64,000 bases of DNA from Methanobacterium petrolearium (GTDB taxonomy: Archaea > Methanobacteriota > Methanobacteria > Methanobacteriales > Methanobacteriaceae), in the NCBI RefSeq assembly GCF_017873625.1, contig NZ_JAGGKL010000013.1, forward strand, positions 7,964 to 71,963. The letters run 5' to 3'. Within the stretch, counting starts at the first letter, position 1. Each line of letters begins with the position of its first letter. Under the pieces are notes generated by a model. That model was not told the DNA's origin, did not search any database, and saw nothing but the letters and a program-made list of their open reading frames with translations. This document shows positions 24,508 through 36,378 of the stretch, in pieces. The position numbers and the translations under genes are program-made.

Positions 24508-26517
24508 ATGGAACATTCTCATTCAAACCATGAAATGGACCCTAAAATGAGAAAGAAACCGGATGGACATGGACATCACCACATGATCGCCGACTTTAAA
24601 AGACGTTTCTGGATATGTGTAGTTTTAACCATTCCCATTGTCTTTTTAACACCACACATTCAAAATATTCTTGGCTTTGGGGAGTTACTAAGTTTTTATG
24701 GAGATTCCTATCTTTTGTTCTTTTTATCATCAGTGGTCTATTTTTATGGTGGTTATCCATTCTTCAAGGGCATGTACAAGGAGTTAAAATCACGAATGCC
24801 TGGGATGATGACTCTGGTGGCGGTGGCCATAACCACCGCCTATATCTATAGCAGTGCAGTGATTTTCGGTCTTAAAGGCGAAATTTTCTTCCTGGAACTG
24901 GTCACCCTGATTGATATAATGCTTTTGGGCCACTGGTTGGAGATGCGATCAGTTATGGGGGCTTCCAATGCCCTGCAAGAACTGGTAAAACTATTACCAT
25001 CATCGGCCCATAAGATAATGCCTGGTGGTGAAACCATGGAGATCCCGCTGGCTGAATTGGAAGTGGGAAATCAGGTGCGGGTAAAACCAGGAGAGAAAAT
25101 CCCGGCTGATGGCCAGATAATCATGGGTGAAACTAATGTTGATGAGTCCCTCCTCACTGGTGAATCAGAACCACTATATAAAAAGGCTGAAGATGAAGTA
25201 ATAGGAGGATCCATAAATTTAGATGGTTCTATACAGGTGGAAATCCAGAAAACAGGAAAAAAATCCTTTTTATCCCAGGTAATAACCATGGTGGAGGAAG
25301 CCCAGGCTGGTAAATCCAAAACACAAAACCTGGCAGATCGTTTCGCCATGTATTTGACCATAATATCTCTCACAGCAGGTTTCATAACTCTGGTGGTCTG
25401 GATGATAATAACTGGACAGGATCTGGCATTTTCCCTGGAAAGAGCCGTGACAGTCATGGTAACCACATGTCCCCATGCACTGGGCCTGGCCATACCACTG
25501 GTAGTGGCAGTTTCCACTGCACTGTCAGCCAGCAACGGTTTGTTGGTAAGGAACAGAACCTCTTTTGAAAAAGCACGTAACATAAACGCTATTATATTTG
25601 ATAAAACAGGCACACTGACTAAAGGAGAGTTCGGAGTTACTGATGTTATTTCTCTGGATGATAAATTGGATTCTGTGGAGATTTTGAAATATGCGGCATC
25701 CCTGGAGGCTTATTCAGAACATCCCATTGCCAGGGGTGTGGCTGCAGAATCAAATGATCATTTCCCAGTGGAAAATTTCAAATCAATCCCAGGAAAAGGT
25801 GTCGAGGGAGTAGTTCTGGGGAAAAAGGTGAAAATGGTAAGTTCAGGATACTTAAAGGAATTAGGTTTTGATGTTGATGATGAACGGGTTGATAAGTTAT
25901 TATCACAGGGGAAAAGCACGATTTTTGTTATTTTGGATGGGCAAGTGAAGGGGTACCTGGCTCTGGCAGACATCATCCGTCCTGAGTCCAAGGAAACTGT
26001 AGCAAGGTTTAAGGAAATGGGTATCAAGTGCCTCATGATTACTGGAGATAAAAGGGAAGTGGCAGAATGGGTATCCCAAGAAGTAGGTCTGGATCAGTAT
26101 TTCGCCGAGGTCTTACCACCAGATAAGGCACAAAAAGTAAAAGAGATCCAAGAAGAGGGTTGGGTGGTGGCCATGACTGGTGACGGTATCAACGATGCTC
26201 CAGCCCTGGCCCAGGCTGATGTAGGAATAGCCATAGGGGCCGGGACTGATGTGGCCATAGAAACCGCAGATATTATCCTGGTCCGGAGCAACCCCTTAGA
26301 TGCCCTTTACATAATTCGGCTGGCACGCTCCACCTACCGGAAAATGGTGGAAAACCTGGCATGGGGAGCAGGATATAACATATTCGCCATACCCCTTGCT
26401 GCAGGAGTTTTATCAGCCTATGGAATCATCCTAACCCCTGCCATGGGAGCAGTGTTAATGTCTGCCAGTACCATAATTGTGGCAGTTAATTCCAAGTTTT
26501 TGAGGATGGAAAAATAG
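24508..26517 (+). CDS. copB: Copper-type P1B ATPase (CopB-like, CPH motif)
   Basis: 669 residues. A His/Met-rich N-terminus (HSHSNHEM, HGHGHHHM type, residues 1-27) replaces the HMA domain. Eight helices, with the ion-binding CPH in MVTTCPHALGLAIP, the phosphorylation site DKTGTLTKGE, the actuator TGES (LLTGESEP), the SEHP locus for nucleotide binding and TGDGINDAPALAQAD. CPH marks the P1B-3 group, exporters of Cu(II)/Cu(I) or related ions. No copper chaperone or CopY/CsoR gene is adjacent; it is divergent from the MarR operon. Confidence 0.9.
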   Translation: MEHSHSNHEMDPKMRKKPDGHGHHHMIADFKRRFWICVVLTIPIVFLTPHIQNILGFGELLSFYGDSYLLFFLSSVVYFYGGYPFFKGMYKELKSRMPGMMTLVAVAITTAYIYSSAVIFGLKGEIFFLELVTLIDIMLLGHWLEMRSVMGASNALQELVKLLPSSAHKIMPGGETMEIPLAELEVGNQVRVKPGEKIPADGQIIMGETNVDESLLTGESEPLYKKAEDEVIGGSINLDGSIQVEIQKTGKKSFLSQVITMVEEAQAGKSKTQNLADRFAMYLTIISLTAGFITLVVWMIITGQDLAFSLERAVTVMVTTCPHALGLAIPLVVAVSTALSASNGLLVRNRTSFEKARNINAIIFDKTGTLTKGEFGVTDVISLDDKLDSVEILKYAASLEAYSEHPIARGVAAESNDHFPVENFKSIPGKGVEGVVLGKKVKMVSSGYLKELGFDVDDERVDKLLSQGKSTIFVILDGQVKGYLALADIIRPESKETVARFKEMGIKCLMITGDKREVAEWVSQEVGLDQYFAEVLPPDKAQKVKEIQEEGWVVAMTGDGINDAPALAQADVGIAIGAGTDVAIETADIILVRSNPLDALYIIRLARSTYRKMVENLAWGAGYNIFAIPLAAGVLSAYGIILTPAMGAVLMSASTIIVAVNSKFLRMEK

Positions 26518-26567
26518 AACTAAGTGACAATGAGGTGAGGAGAAGAGTTGGAGTTTAAAAGAAATGA

Positions 26568-27239
26568 TTAAACTTTTTTCATAACATAAAAAATAGAACT
26601 AAGTGATTCTACATCTTCCTTAAATGCATTTATTTCATCTATTTCTTTTTGTACGGTCTGCTGAACTTCTGAATTATTTTTATACTTTTCATCTAACTTT
26701 TTAAGATGCTTTTCATAGGGAAGGTAAAAATCCAATTTCCAAGTCTGGTGGGTGATTAAAAAAGAGTTAAGCAATTTATATCCGCATTTTTCAATGATTT
26801 CTAACTTTTTGGCATGGTCATGGTATTGATCATGAACCACTAAAAATCCCTGATCCTTAAGCAGGGGTTTCCATTCTTTCAAACCCCTCTTGAATCCTAT
26901 TATAAAGATGGATCCCTCACTCCAGATCATATCAAAACTTTCATCAGGGAAAGGTAAATCAAATAATGAGCAATTAATTGTTTCGATCTGTTTTTCAAGA
27001 CCCATCTTTTCTATTTTCTCTTTGAGAATATCCAATGAATCCTGATCTATATCAATACCAATAACTTCTCCCCCACTCATTCTGGCAAGTTCAAGGGTGG
27101 GAAGTCCTGTACCACAACCAATATCAAGTATTTTAGGGGTGTTGATGGGAGGGAGTTGATAAAATGCCTTCTTCGTGTATTCAATTAAGGGCTGGCGAAA
27201 GGCATCTTTATTTATTATTTTTAATGTTTCCACGCTCAT
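26568..27239 (-). CDS. Class I SAM-dependent methyltransferase
   Basis: 223 residues. Motif I ILDIGCGTGLPTLELARMSG (about 37-56), strand 2 VIGIDIDQDSLDIL, and IWSEGSIFIIGFKRGLKEWK around motif IV. The last 60 residues are helical and charged. It is of the general small-molecule methyltransferase type with no readable substrate. It is convergent with the copB-like gene and lies downstream of the protease-RDD fusion gene on the same strand. Confidence 0.84.
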   Translation of the reverse strand: MSVETLKIINKDAFRQPLIEYTKKAFYQLPPINTPKILDIGCGTGLPTLELARMSGGEVIGIDIDQDSLDILKEKIEKMGLEKQIETINCSLFDLPFPDESFDMIWSEGSIFIIGFKRGLKEWKPLLKDQGFLVVHDQYHDHAKKLEIIEKCGYKLLNSFLITHQTWKLDFYLPYEKHLKKLDEKYKNNSEVQQTVQKEIDEINAFKEDVESLSSIFYVMKKV

Positions 27240-27282
27240 AAGAGGATTCCTGTTTTCCAGTTAACCACATGATTCCCATGTT

Positions 27283-28725
27283 TTATATGTCCTTTTTGAT
27301 CACTAAGGTTTTTGCTATAATATCGCCAATCCTCTGTTTTTTTACAGATCCAAAGCTGAAGATTAAACCCACTAATCCTGGCACCAGATAGGGGATCAGA
27401 TCTATAATCAGTAGAAGGTTTCGGGTTATGCTTTGCCAGTAACTAATTTGTTTTTGGTTGGATTCATTCACTATTTTGATTCCCATTATCATTTTACCGA
27501 TGGTTTGTCCGTTTTTTTCAAGAAGGATGAAATAAGCAAAAAATATCACCAAATCGAGAATTAACCAGATTGCCGATAGCAAACTTTCGTTAACTAACTC
27601 CCCATTTACCATAACTTCAAAAACAATCAGTGCCACTAAAGTTATAAAGAAAATCACCACTAACAAAACCAGATCAATTATAAATGCTAATGATTTGTAT
27701 AGTAAGGAGGCGTATTCCAATTCTATTTTTTCCCCACATTCCCTACAGTAAACTGCCCGGGTTGGATTGTAAGTTTTGCAGTTAGTACATTGAATTTCAT
27801 GGGATCTATTATTGATATTACTTATTTCGGTATTTGTTTGAAATGCTGCCTTTAGTTTGTCTTTTTTATTCCAGAATACCATGACAAGGAGTATGGGTGG
27901 CAGGATAAAATAGGGAACACCCACTGCTGCCTGGGATCCTGCGGTCATTATGGATGGTAAATTACCCAGTAACTCGGGACTACTAATTATTGTGGTAATA
28001 AATAGATTATTAACAATATGGGCTCCTATGGCAGTTTCAAGGCTGTTTTCCCCTAACGTTATGATACCTAAGGTTATTCCAAAGATAAACATGTTGATAA
28101 CCATGCCAACACCGCTGATGACGTCATTACCATTCCAAAAATGTCCAATTGCAAAAATTACAGAAGTGATCAACAGGGGAATGGCTGGTTTTCTTGTTAG
28201 AAGTCCTATTCCCTGCATGAGATATCCTCTGAAAAATATTTCCTCAAATGAGGCCTGAATAGGGTAGATGATCAGACTTAAAATTAAAAGGATGAAGAAT
28301 GCAGGATTAAAGGACCATTCAACAGAAGTCGGGTTGATTATCACATCTATCAGGAAGGCACATCCTATTATGATAAACCAAAATCCCGCTCCCTTTAGTA
28401 TTCTCTTCCAATCAATATGGGGGGAGGTGGTGATGAGATGGATAAGTTTTTGGTGGTGGATGGTGCGTGTGCAGGCATAGAAGATGAAAAAGGATAGTGC
28501 ATAGTAGATGCCAAACAATGCCAGGAAAGTCAACGAGCCAATGCTGTTTACCATATTTTCGGGATCCATCTCCTGTTTTATAGGATGGAAAATAATGAAA
28601 ACCGGGATTAAAATAATCAGTAACAGTATAAATGGCCCAATCCATGTTGTAATGATGGTTAAGATGTATCTCCACCAGTTGTTATTACCATACTGTGCGT
28701 TATCTAGGAAAGTTTTCCCTGACAT
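27283..28725 (-). CDS. CPBP intramembrane protease - zinc ribbon - RDD domain fusion
   Basis: 480 residues in three parts. Residues 1-285: eight or so helices with the CPBP/Abi (type II CAAX protease) motifs EEIFFRGYLMQG (Glu-Glu-x3-Arg, about 165) and later His residues in IFAIGHFWNG and IGAHIVNN, the putative metal ligands. Residues about 307-332: zinc ribbon CTNCKTYNPTRAVYCRECG. Residues about 340-480: an RDD domain (three helices; AFIIDLVLLVV with Asp, KNGQTIGKMIMGIKIV, QRIGDIIAKTLVI). Each part is known separately; the fusion suggests a membrane protease with a cytoplasmic zinc sensor and an RDD partner module. Substrate unknown. Confidence 0.86.
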   Translation of the reverse strand: MSGKTFLDNAQYGNNNWWRYILTIITTWIGPFILLLIILIPVFIIFHPIKQEMDPENMVNSIGSLTFLALFGIYYALSFFIFYACTRTIHHQKLIHLITTSPHIDWKRILKGAGFWFIIIGCAFLIDVIINPTSVEWSFNPAFFILLILSLIIYPIQASFEEIFFRGYLMQGIGLLTRKPAIPLLITSVIFAIGHFWNGNDVISGVGMVINMFIFGITLGIITLGENSLETAIGAHIVNNLFITTIISSPELLGNLPSIMTAGSQAAVGVPYFILPPILLVMVFWNKKDKLKAAFQTNTEISNINNRSHEIQCTNCKTYNPTRAVYCRECGEKIELEYASLLYKSLAFIIDLVLLVVIFFITLVALIVFEVMVNGELVNESLLSAIWLILDLVIFFAYFILLEKNGQTIGKMIMGIKIVNESNQKQISYWQSITRNLLLIIDLIPYLVPGLVGLIFSFGSVKKQRIGDIIAKTLVIKKDI

Positions 28726-28910
28726 GTTATCAATTGAATAAAAATCATGACAAGTGAAAGTAGGTCATGTTTTTTCACTTAATTTTTTAGTGCGTCTTTT
28801 ATGGAGGATATATGTAAGATTCATTACACATATTAATATATTTATTATTTTTATGATCATTTCATGTTCATGGAAAATAGAATAAAAACTTCAAATGAGT
28901 TTTTATAATG

Positions 28911-28999
<89 letters not shown>

Positions 29000-29117
29000 A
29001 GAATATATTCAAAAGTGTGCATGGCTATCATAAATAACTATTCATGCCAAATTTTTCAAGATATTCATGAGTGTACAGGTTAAGTTTTCGGATCCCCATG
29101 GGATCCAATCAAAGCTT

Positions 29118-29141
29118 ATATATGTTCATCTGAACATATAT
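29118..29141. promoter_or_regulatory. ArsR/SmtB-type operator
   Basis: ATATATGTTCA and TGAACATATAT form an 11-2-11 perfect inverted repeat around TC, the classic imperfect or perfect 12-2-12 site of the ArsR/SmtB family. It lies about 75 bases before the ATG of the cadA-like gene and overlaps its TATA-like sequence. Confidence 0.8.
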
Positions 29142-29215
29142 TCATATGAAAGTTCCTAATATTGTTTTTTCAGCAAATGTTTAGTAGCAAATATCTAGTA
29201 TTAGAGGAAAATAAA

Positions 29216-31186
29216 ATGACGAAAAATCATGAACACTGTACAGAAGACTTGGATTCATCAGCCACATGCAGCTGTTGCGGTGGAGATATATTTCAGGAAA
29301 AACCACCCCTTTGGAAACACAAACCCCTGCTAATCATATGCACGTCTGCAGTAATATTTGCCGTTGCTTTGGTCCTTGAAAAATTCCTTAACCAGGGCAT
29401 ACTGGCAGAAGTAGCATTCCTGGCTGTGGTGGCAGTGGCTGGTTATGAAATCATCATGGGGGCTTTTAAAGGACTTTTGAAATTCCGTTTCAATATGAAC
29501 CTCCTCATTACCATTGCAGCAGTAGGTGCATTTCTCATAGGTCATGGTGAAGAAGGAGCAGCTGTTATCCTCCTATTTTATGTGGCTGAATTTTTGGAGG
29601 ACTATGCCAGTGAACGGGCACGTAACTCCATAGCTGCTCTCCTTAAACTGGCACCTGAAACAGCCCATGTGATTCGCAAGGGACAGGAATTGGAAGTTCA
29701 TGCACACAGTGTGCAACTGGATGAAACGGTAGTGATCCGGCCGGGTGATAAGATACCCCTGGATGGTGTGGTGATTAAGGGTTCATCCGCAGTAGATCAA
29801 TCCCCTATAACTGGTGAAAGTATGCCAGTAACCAAAAAAAGTGATGACGAGGTTTTTGCAGGAACCCTCAACGCTGAAGGATATTTGGAAGTAAGGGTAA
29901 CCCGGAAATCCGATGAAACCATCATATCCAGAATCATAGAACTGGTACGTGAGTCTAAAAATAAAAAATCAAAAACAGAATCATTCATCGATGGTTTCGC
30001 AACATATTACACTCCTTCCGTGATTTCACTGGCCATTGTAGTGGCGATAATCCCTCCCTTCCTATGGGGGGCTTCGTTTGATGACTGGTTCTACCGGGCT
30101 CTGGTTCTTCTGGTGGTATCCTGTCCATGTGCCCTGGCCATATCCACTCCAGTTTCCATGGTATCAGGAATAACATCCGCCACCAGAAACGGAGTACTGA
30201 TAAAAGGAGGAGAATACCTGGAAGAAATGAAAAATGTGAAAACGGTAGTCTTTGATAAGACTGGAACCCTAACTGAAGGCTGTCTGGAAGTCACAGATAT
30301 ATTTACTTTTAACGGCACTTCCATGGATGACGTGTTAAGAATATCTACCTCCTTGGAGTCCCATTCCAAACACCCCCTGGCAAAAGCCATACTCAAAAAA
30401 TCCAAAGAAGTTGGAGTGCAACTGGAAGAAGTCCATAACTTCAAATCCATAACTGGAACTGGTTTAAAGGGTGAAATTAATGGAAAAACGTTTTATGTGG
30501 GTAATAAAACTTTATTTAGGGACACAAACCGTTTTAAGGATGAAGATATCCCTCTGGGGAGGATAAAGAAATTAGAGGAAGAAGGTAAAACCGCAGTCTT
30601 ATTGGGAAACCAACAGGAAATTATGGGGTTAATCGTTCTTATGGATAGTATTAGGGATGATGCCAATAAAACCATTCGATTCCTCAAAAGAAATGGAATT
30701 AAGACGGTTATGCTCACTGGTGATAACCAGGGCACTGCACGTGGAGTAGCCTCTCAGTTGGGATTGGATGAATATTACCATGGACTCCTACCTGAGGACA
30801 AGGTGGAAAAGATTGATGAACTTGTCCAAAACCATGGACACGTGGCCATGGTGGGTGATGGAGTTAATGATGCTCCTGCACTGGCAAGAGCCAACATAGG
30901 AATTGTTATGGGGGCAGCTGGTTCAGATGTTGCCATTGAAACTGCAGATGTGGCTTTGATGAACGATGATCTTGTCAAAATAGAATACCTTGTGAAACTA
31001 AGTAGAAAAACCATGGGCGTTGTCAGGGAAAACGTAATTTTATCCATACTGATAAAAACATCTTTCGCAATTCTGGCAGTTTTAGGATTTATCACCCTGT
31101 GGATGGCAGTGGGTATTGGGGATATGGGTCTCAGCTTGACAGTTATCCTGAACGCCCTTAGAATAGGGAGTCAAAAATTCCAATGA
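29216..31186 (+). CDS. cadA: Zn/Cd/Pb-type P1B ATPase (CadA/ZntA-like)
   Basis: 656 residues from the ATG at 29216, which has AGAGGA 8 bases upstream; an earlier start at 29162 would read through the promoter. The N-terminus is short and Cys/His-rich (HEHCTEDLD, CSCCGG) with no HMA domain. Ion-binding CPC lies in VVSCPCALAIS, with DKTGTLTEGC, ITGESMPV, SKHPLAKA and VGDGVNDAPALA. CPC plus the downstream Lys/Asp helix pattern places it in P1B-2, exporters of Zn2+, Cd2+ and Pb2+. The operator in front suggests ArsR-type derepression by metal. Confidence 0.9.
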   Translation: MTKNHEHCTEDLDSSATCSCCGGDIFQEKPPLWKHKPLLIICTSAVIFAVALVLEKFLNQGILAEVAFLAVVAVAGYEIIMGAFKGLLKFRFNMNLLITIAAVGAFLIGHGEEGAAVILLFYVAEFLEDYASERARNSIAALLKLAPETAHVIRKGQELEVHAHSVQLDETVVIRPGDKIPLDGVVIKGSSAVDQSPITGESMPVTKKSDDEVFAGTLNAEGYLEVRVTRKSDETIISRIIELVRESKNKKSKTESFIDGFATYYTPSVISLAIVVAIIPPFLWGASFDDWFYRALVLLVVSCPCALAISTPVSMVSGITSATRNGVLIKGGEYLEEMKNVKTVVFDKTGTLTEGCLEVTDIFTFNGTSMDDVLRISTSLESHSKHPLAKAILKKSKEVGVQLEEVHNFKSITGTGLKGEINGKTFYVGNKTLFRDTNRFKDEDIPLGRIKKLEEEGKTAVLLGNQQEIMGLIVLMDSIRDDANKTIRFLKRNGIKTVMLTGDNQGTARGVASQLGLDEYYHGLLPEDKVEKIDELVQNHGHVAMVGDGVNDAPALARANIGIVMGAAGSDVAIETADVALMNDDLVKIEYLVKLSRKTMGVVRENVILSILIKTSFAILAVLGFITLWMAVGIGDMGLSLTVILNALRIGSQKFQ

Positions 31187-31201
31187 GATTATTATTAAGT
31201 G

Positions 31202-32253
31202 TTAACAATTACTCGCTGCAATGAATTCATCTAACTTCTGTTTGGCATCTCCATTTTGGACGGTTTTTCTGGCTAAATCTACTCCAGTTTTAAGATCAGA
31301 TGTTTTATCTGCCAGGAACAAAATAGCCCCGGCATTGGCCAGGCAGATATCCATCCTGGCTTTCTGTTGGGCAGTTTCTCTTTTCCCATCCAGTACATCC
31401 ATAGCAATTTTCATGTTTTCTTCCAGAGTATCCGGAGCCATAATGAACTTTTTATCCGCCAATTCTAGTCCTAAATCATTTGGTTGCAACTGAAAAACCT
31501 TTATTTCACCACCATCTAAAATTGCTACTTTGGTTTTGCCGATTATGGAGATTTCATCCATTGCTACATTATCTTCATCATCAAAACCATGCAATACCAT
31601 GGCCCTTTTAACCCCTAAGTTTTTAAGGACATTGGCTATTGATTCCACATATTCAGGGTCAAAAACTCCCATAAGATGGATATCTGCATTTGCAGGGGAA
31701 GTCAATGGTCCCAAAACATTAAAAACTGTGCGGATTCCCAGTTTTCTCCTTACAGGCATTACATGTTTGGTGGCAGGATGGAAGTTAGGGGCAAACATAA
31801 ATCCCATTCCTGTTTTTTCAAGGCATGCTTCCACATCCTCTGGTTTACCATTTATATTAACTCCCACAGCCTCTAAAATATCAGCACCACCACATTTACT
31901 ACTCACAGCTCTGTTTCCATGTTTGGCAATGGCCACACCATTAGCTGCAGCAATAATGGCGGCAATAGTACTCACATTAAAGGTTTTAAAACTGTCCCCT
32001 CCAGTACCACAGGTATCCACCAGGGGTTCATCTAGCTGGACTGATACTTTAATGGAAACCTGGCGCATAGCCCTTACAAAACCCGTTATTTCGGATATGG
32101 ATTCACCTTTAGTGGCAAGAGCGGATAATAAAGCAGCCATGTGCACATCACTGGCACTACCACTTACCATTTCCATCATACAATCATAAGCCTCTTTTTC
32201 CTCAAGATCCTGTCGGGATACAACCTTTTTTAAACACTCTTCAATCATTTGCA

Positions 32254-32257
<4 letters not shown>
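31202..32257 (-). CDS. trpD: Anthranilate phosphoribosyltransferase
   Basis: 351 residues. It transfers ribose-5-phosphate from PRPP to anthranilate. The PRPP-binding DTCGTGGDSFKTFNVST (about 81-97) and KHGNRAVSSKCGGADILEA (about 113-131) are intact. The GTG start (32255-32257) overlaps the trpA stop by four bases; ATG at 32252-32254 is the alternative. It is the last gene of the trp operon. Confidence 0.95.
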
Positions 32258-34259
<2,002 letters not shown>

Positions 34260-34325
34260 AAAATCACCATTATTCCTATTTTTCATTAAATCATATTGTT
34301 ATCAAATATTTTGGAGTAATTCATT

Positions 34326-34985
34326 TTATAATGTTTTAATTTTCATTAATTTTTGAATTTTATCAGAATTTTTAACTCCAGGTTCATCTTCTACACCCGA
34401 GTTAACATCAAAGAATGTGAATATCTTCGCCAGGGGGTTCCCTTCATTTTTAATTCTTTCAATGTTCATTCCTCCAGCAAGGAAAAGTTCAATATTTTCA
34501 TTATGAGATTTGGCGATTAGAGCTGCTTCTATCGCAGTATCTGTGGGGATCTGTTTCCCAGTTCCTCCGGTTTTTCCATGAATTTCATAATCAAAAAGCA
34601 GGTAATCACAGACATCTGCAAAATCTTCAATCTCTTGTTTTTTAGCAGGATCAATCATTTCAGATATTCCAATCGCTCGTGTAACGGTTAAACGAGAGTT
34701 ATTATTCTTAATTTCTCCGATTTCATCTGGGGAAAGGGAATGAAGCTGTATATTATTCAAACCTGATTTTTTTATCCTTTCGTTGGCATCTACCATATTT
34801 GCAGGTTCAATTACAAGCACTGCCTTGTTTTTATCCATCATGGTAGAGGTTAATTCTTTGATCTGGTCTGTTTCCACCCTTCTTTTGGATCTTTCAATGT
34901 TGATGAATCCTATGAGATCTGCACCTGCCTTTTCACAGGTTTCCAGGTCCATTTTGTTTCGTATTCCGCAGATTTTTATCTTCAT
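34326..34985 (-). CDS. trpF: Phosphoribosylanthranilate isomerase
   Basis: 219 residues. KIKICGIRNKMDLETCEKAG is the N-terminal signature with the catalytic Cys; FDYEIHGKTGGTGKQIP holds the catalytic Asp; LFLAGGMNIERI and FDVNSGVEDEPGVKN form the phosphate-binding end of the barrel. It overlaps trpC by four bases (ATGA). Confidence 0.94.
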   Translation of the reverse strand: MKIKICGIRNKMDLETCEKAGADLIGFINIERSKRRVETDQIKELTSTMMDKNKAVLVIEPANMVDANERIKKSGLNNIQLHSLSPDEIGEIKNNNSRLTVTRAIGISEMIDPAKKQEIEDFADVCDYLLFDYEIHGKTGGTGKQIPTDTAIEAALIAKSHNENIELFLAGGMNIERIKNEGNPLAKIFTFFDVNSGVEDEPGVKNSDKIQKLMKIKTL

Positions 34986-35803
34986 ATCACAGTCACTGCT
35001 GCACTATTGGCTATTCTATTGGCCCTGGCATTTTTGGCGGAATAAACCAATTCTCTGACCTTTCCATTGATATTATTGTTTGTCATGATGCTGGTACCCA
35101 CCAAAAGGGCGTCTGCACCGAAACTGGAAAGTAATTCGACATCTTTGGCATTTTTCACTCCACTTTCTGATACCATGATGGTGTCAGAGGGTACTGACTG
35201 TGCTAATTTTTCAGTCCTTCCCAGATCAATGGAAAAATCGTTGAAATCCCTGTTATTTATTCCTATTATTTTTGCACCAGCTTTGGTTGCTAGTTCTATT
35301 TCTTCATTATTTTTGCACTCCACCAGAGCGTCCATATCAAGGTAGTGGCATAATTCGATCCCTTCCAGGAGGTTGGGATATAAACTGGCCATCAGGAGAA
35401 CTGCACTAGCACCGTAGGCTCGAGCTTCATAAATTTGGTAGGGATCCAGTATGAAATCCTTGCGTAGTAAGGGAAGTTTGGTTATTCTGCAGGCCATTTT
35501 TAAATTATCAATATTACTTTTAAAGTATGATTCTTCAGTTAAAACTGAAACTGCACTGGCTCCTCCTTCTTCGAATTGGGGAAGAACCTCATCTATCGTA
35601 AGAGGACTGATATTTCCCAGAGAGGGGGATGCTGGTTTATATTCGCAGATAATGGAAACATCATCCTCTTTAGTTAAGGATTTTGCAAAATCAGTCCTGA
35701 GTTTAACCCGTCTGATATTCTCTTTTAACTCGTTAAGTGGTTGATATTTCATTCTAACCTTAAGGAACCTTTTTCTTTCCTGTATAATATCAGCGAATTT
35801 CAT
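34982..35803 (-). CDS. trpC: Indole-3-glycerol phosphate synthase
   Basis: 273 residues. The catalytic Lys is in CEYKPASPSLG (about 53), the second in LLRKDFILDPYQIYEARA, the Glu in MVSESGVKNAKDV; phosphate binding by DALLVGTSIM. It overlaps trpG by four bases and is preceded by no separate promoter. Confidence 0.94.
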   Translation of the reverse strand: MKFADIIQERKRFLKVRMKYQPLNELKENIRRVKLRTDFAKSLTKEDDVSIICEYKPASPSLGNISPLTIDEVLPQFEEGGASAVSVLTEESYFKSNIDNLKMACRITKLPLLRKDFILDPYQIYEARAYGASAVLLMASLYPNLLEGIELCHYLDMDALVECKNNEEIELATKAGAKIIGINNRDFNDFSIDLGRTEKLAQSVPSDTIMVSESGVKNAKDVELLSSFGADALLVGTSIMTNNNINGKVRELVYSAKNARANRIANSAAVTVI

Positions 35804-36378
35804 GAGACTTCCATCTCCAGGAAATTTTTCATAATGATTTTACCATCATGGGTTCCAATGGATTCTGGGTGGAATTGGAGGCCAAATATGGGATATTCAT
35901 GGTGTTTTATGGCCATGATCATGCCTTCATCAGTTTCAGCCAGGATATCAACAGATTCTGGTGTGGTATCCCGTTTACATACCAGGGAATGGTATCTGGC
36001 AGCTGGAAGAGGACTGCTCACTCCCTGGAACATTCCATTATTTTGATGGATTATTTGAGTTTGTTTTCCGTGCACGGGTTCTGTGCGGATTATTTGGCCA
36101 CCAAATGCGGTGAAAATTCCCTGATGTCCCAAACACACACCTAACACTGGGATTTTTTTACCTACCTCCAGGATAGTGTCTTTGGAAACTCCGAAATCCC
36201 TTTCGTTTTCAGGGTTTCCTGGTCCAGGAGATATGATAATTTGGGATGGTTGGAGTTTTTTTATCTCTTCCACAGTTATTTCGTCATTTCTGTAAACTTG
36301 GATGTCTTTTTCAAATTCTCCCACTAGTTGATAAAGATTATAGGTGAAAGAATCGTAGTTATCGATTATTAGTATCAT
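35800..36378 (-). CDS. trpG: Anthranilate synthase component II (glutamine amidotransferase)
   Basis: 192 residues. Class I amidotransferase with the nucleophile Cys82 in VLGVCLGHQ, oxyanion segment SPGPGNP and the His-Glu pair in FHPESIGT. It supplies ammonia to TrpE. It overlaps trpE by four bases. Confidence 0.95.
   Translation of the reverse strand: MILIIDNYDSFTYNLYQLVGEFEKDIQVYRNDEITVEEIKKLQPSQIIISPGPGNPENERDFGVSKDTILEVGKKIPVLGVCLGHQGIFTAFGGQIIRTEPVHGKQTQIIHQNNGMFQGVSSPLPAARYHSLVCKRDTTPESVDILAETDEGMIMAIKHHEYPIFGLQFHPESIGTHDGKIIMKNFLEMEVS

Noticed and set aside
31221..32189. Plus-strand frames opposite trpD
   Set aside because: Antisense shadows of a conserved enzyme gene within a tightly overlapping operon.
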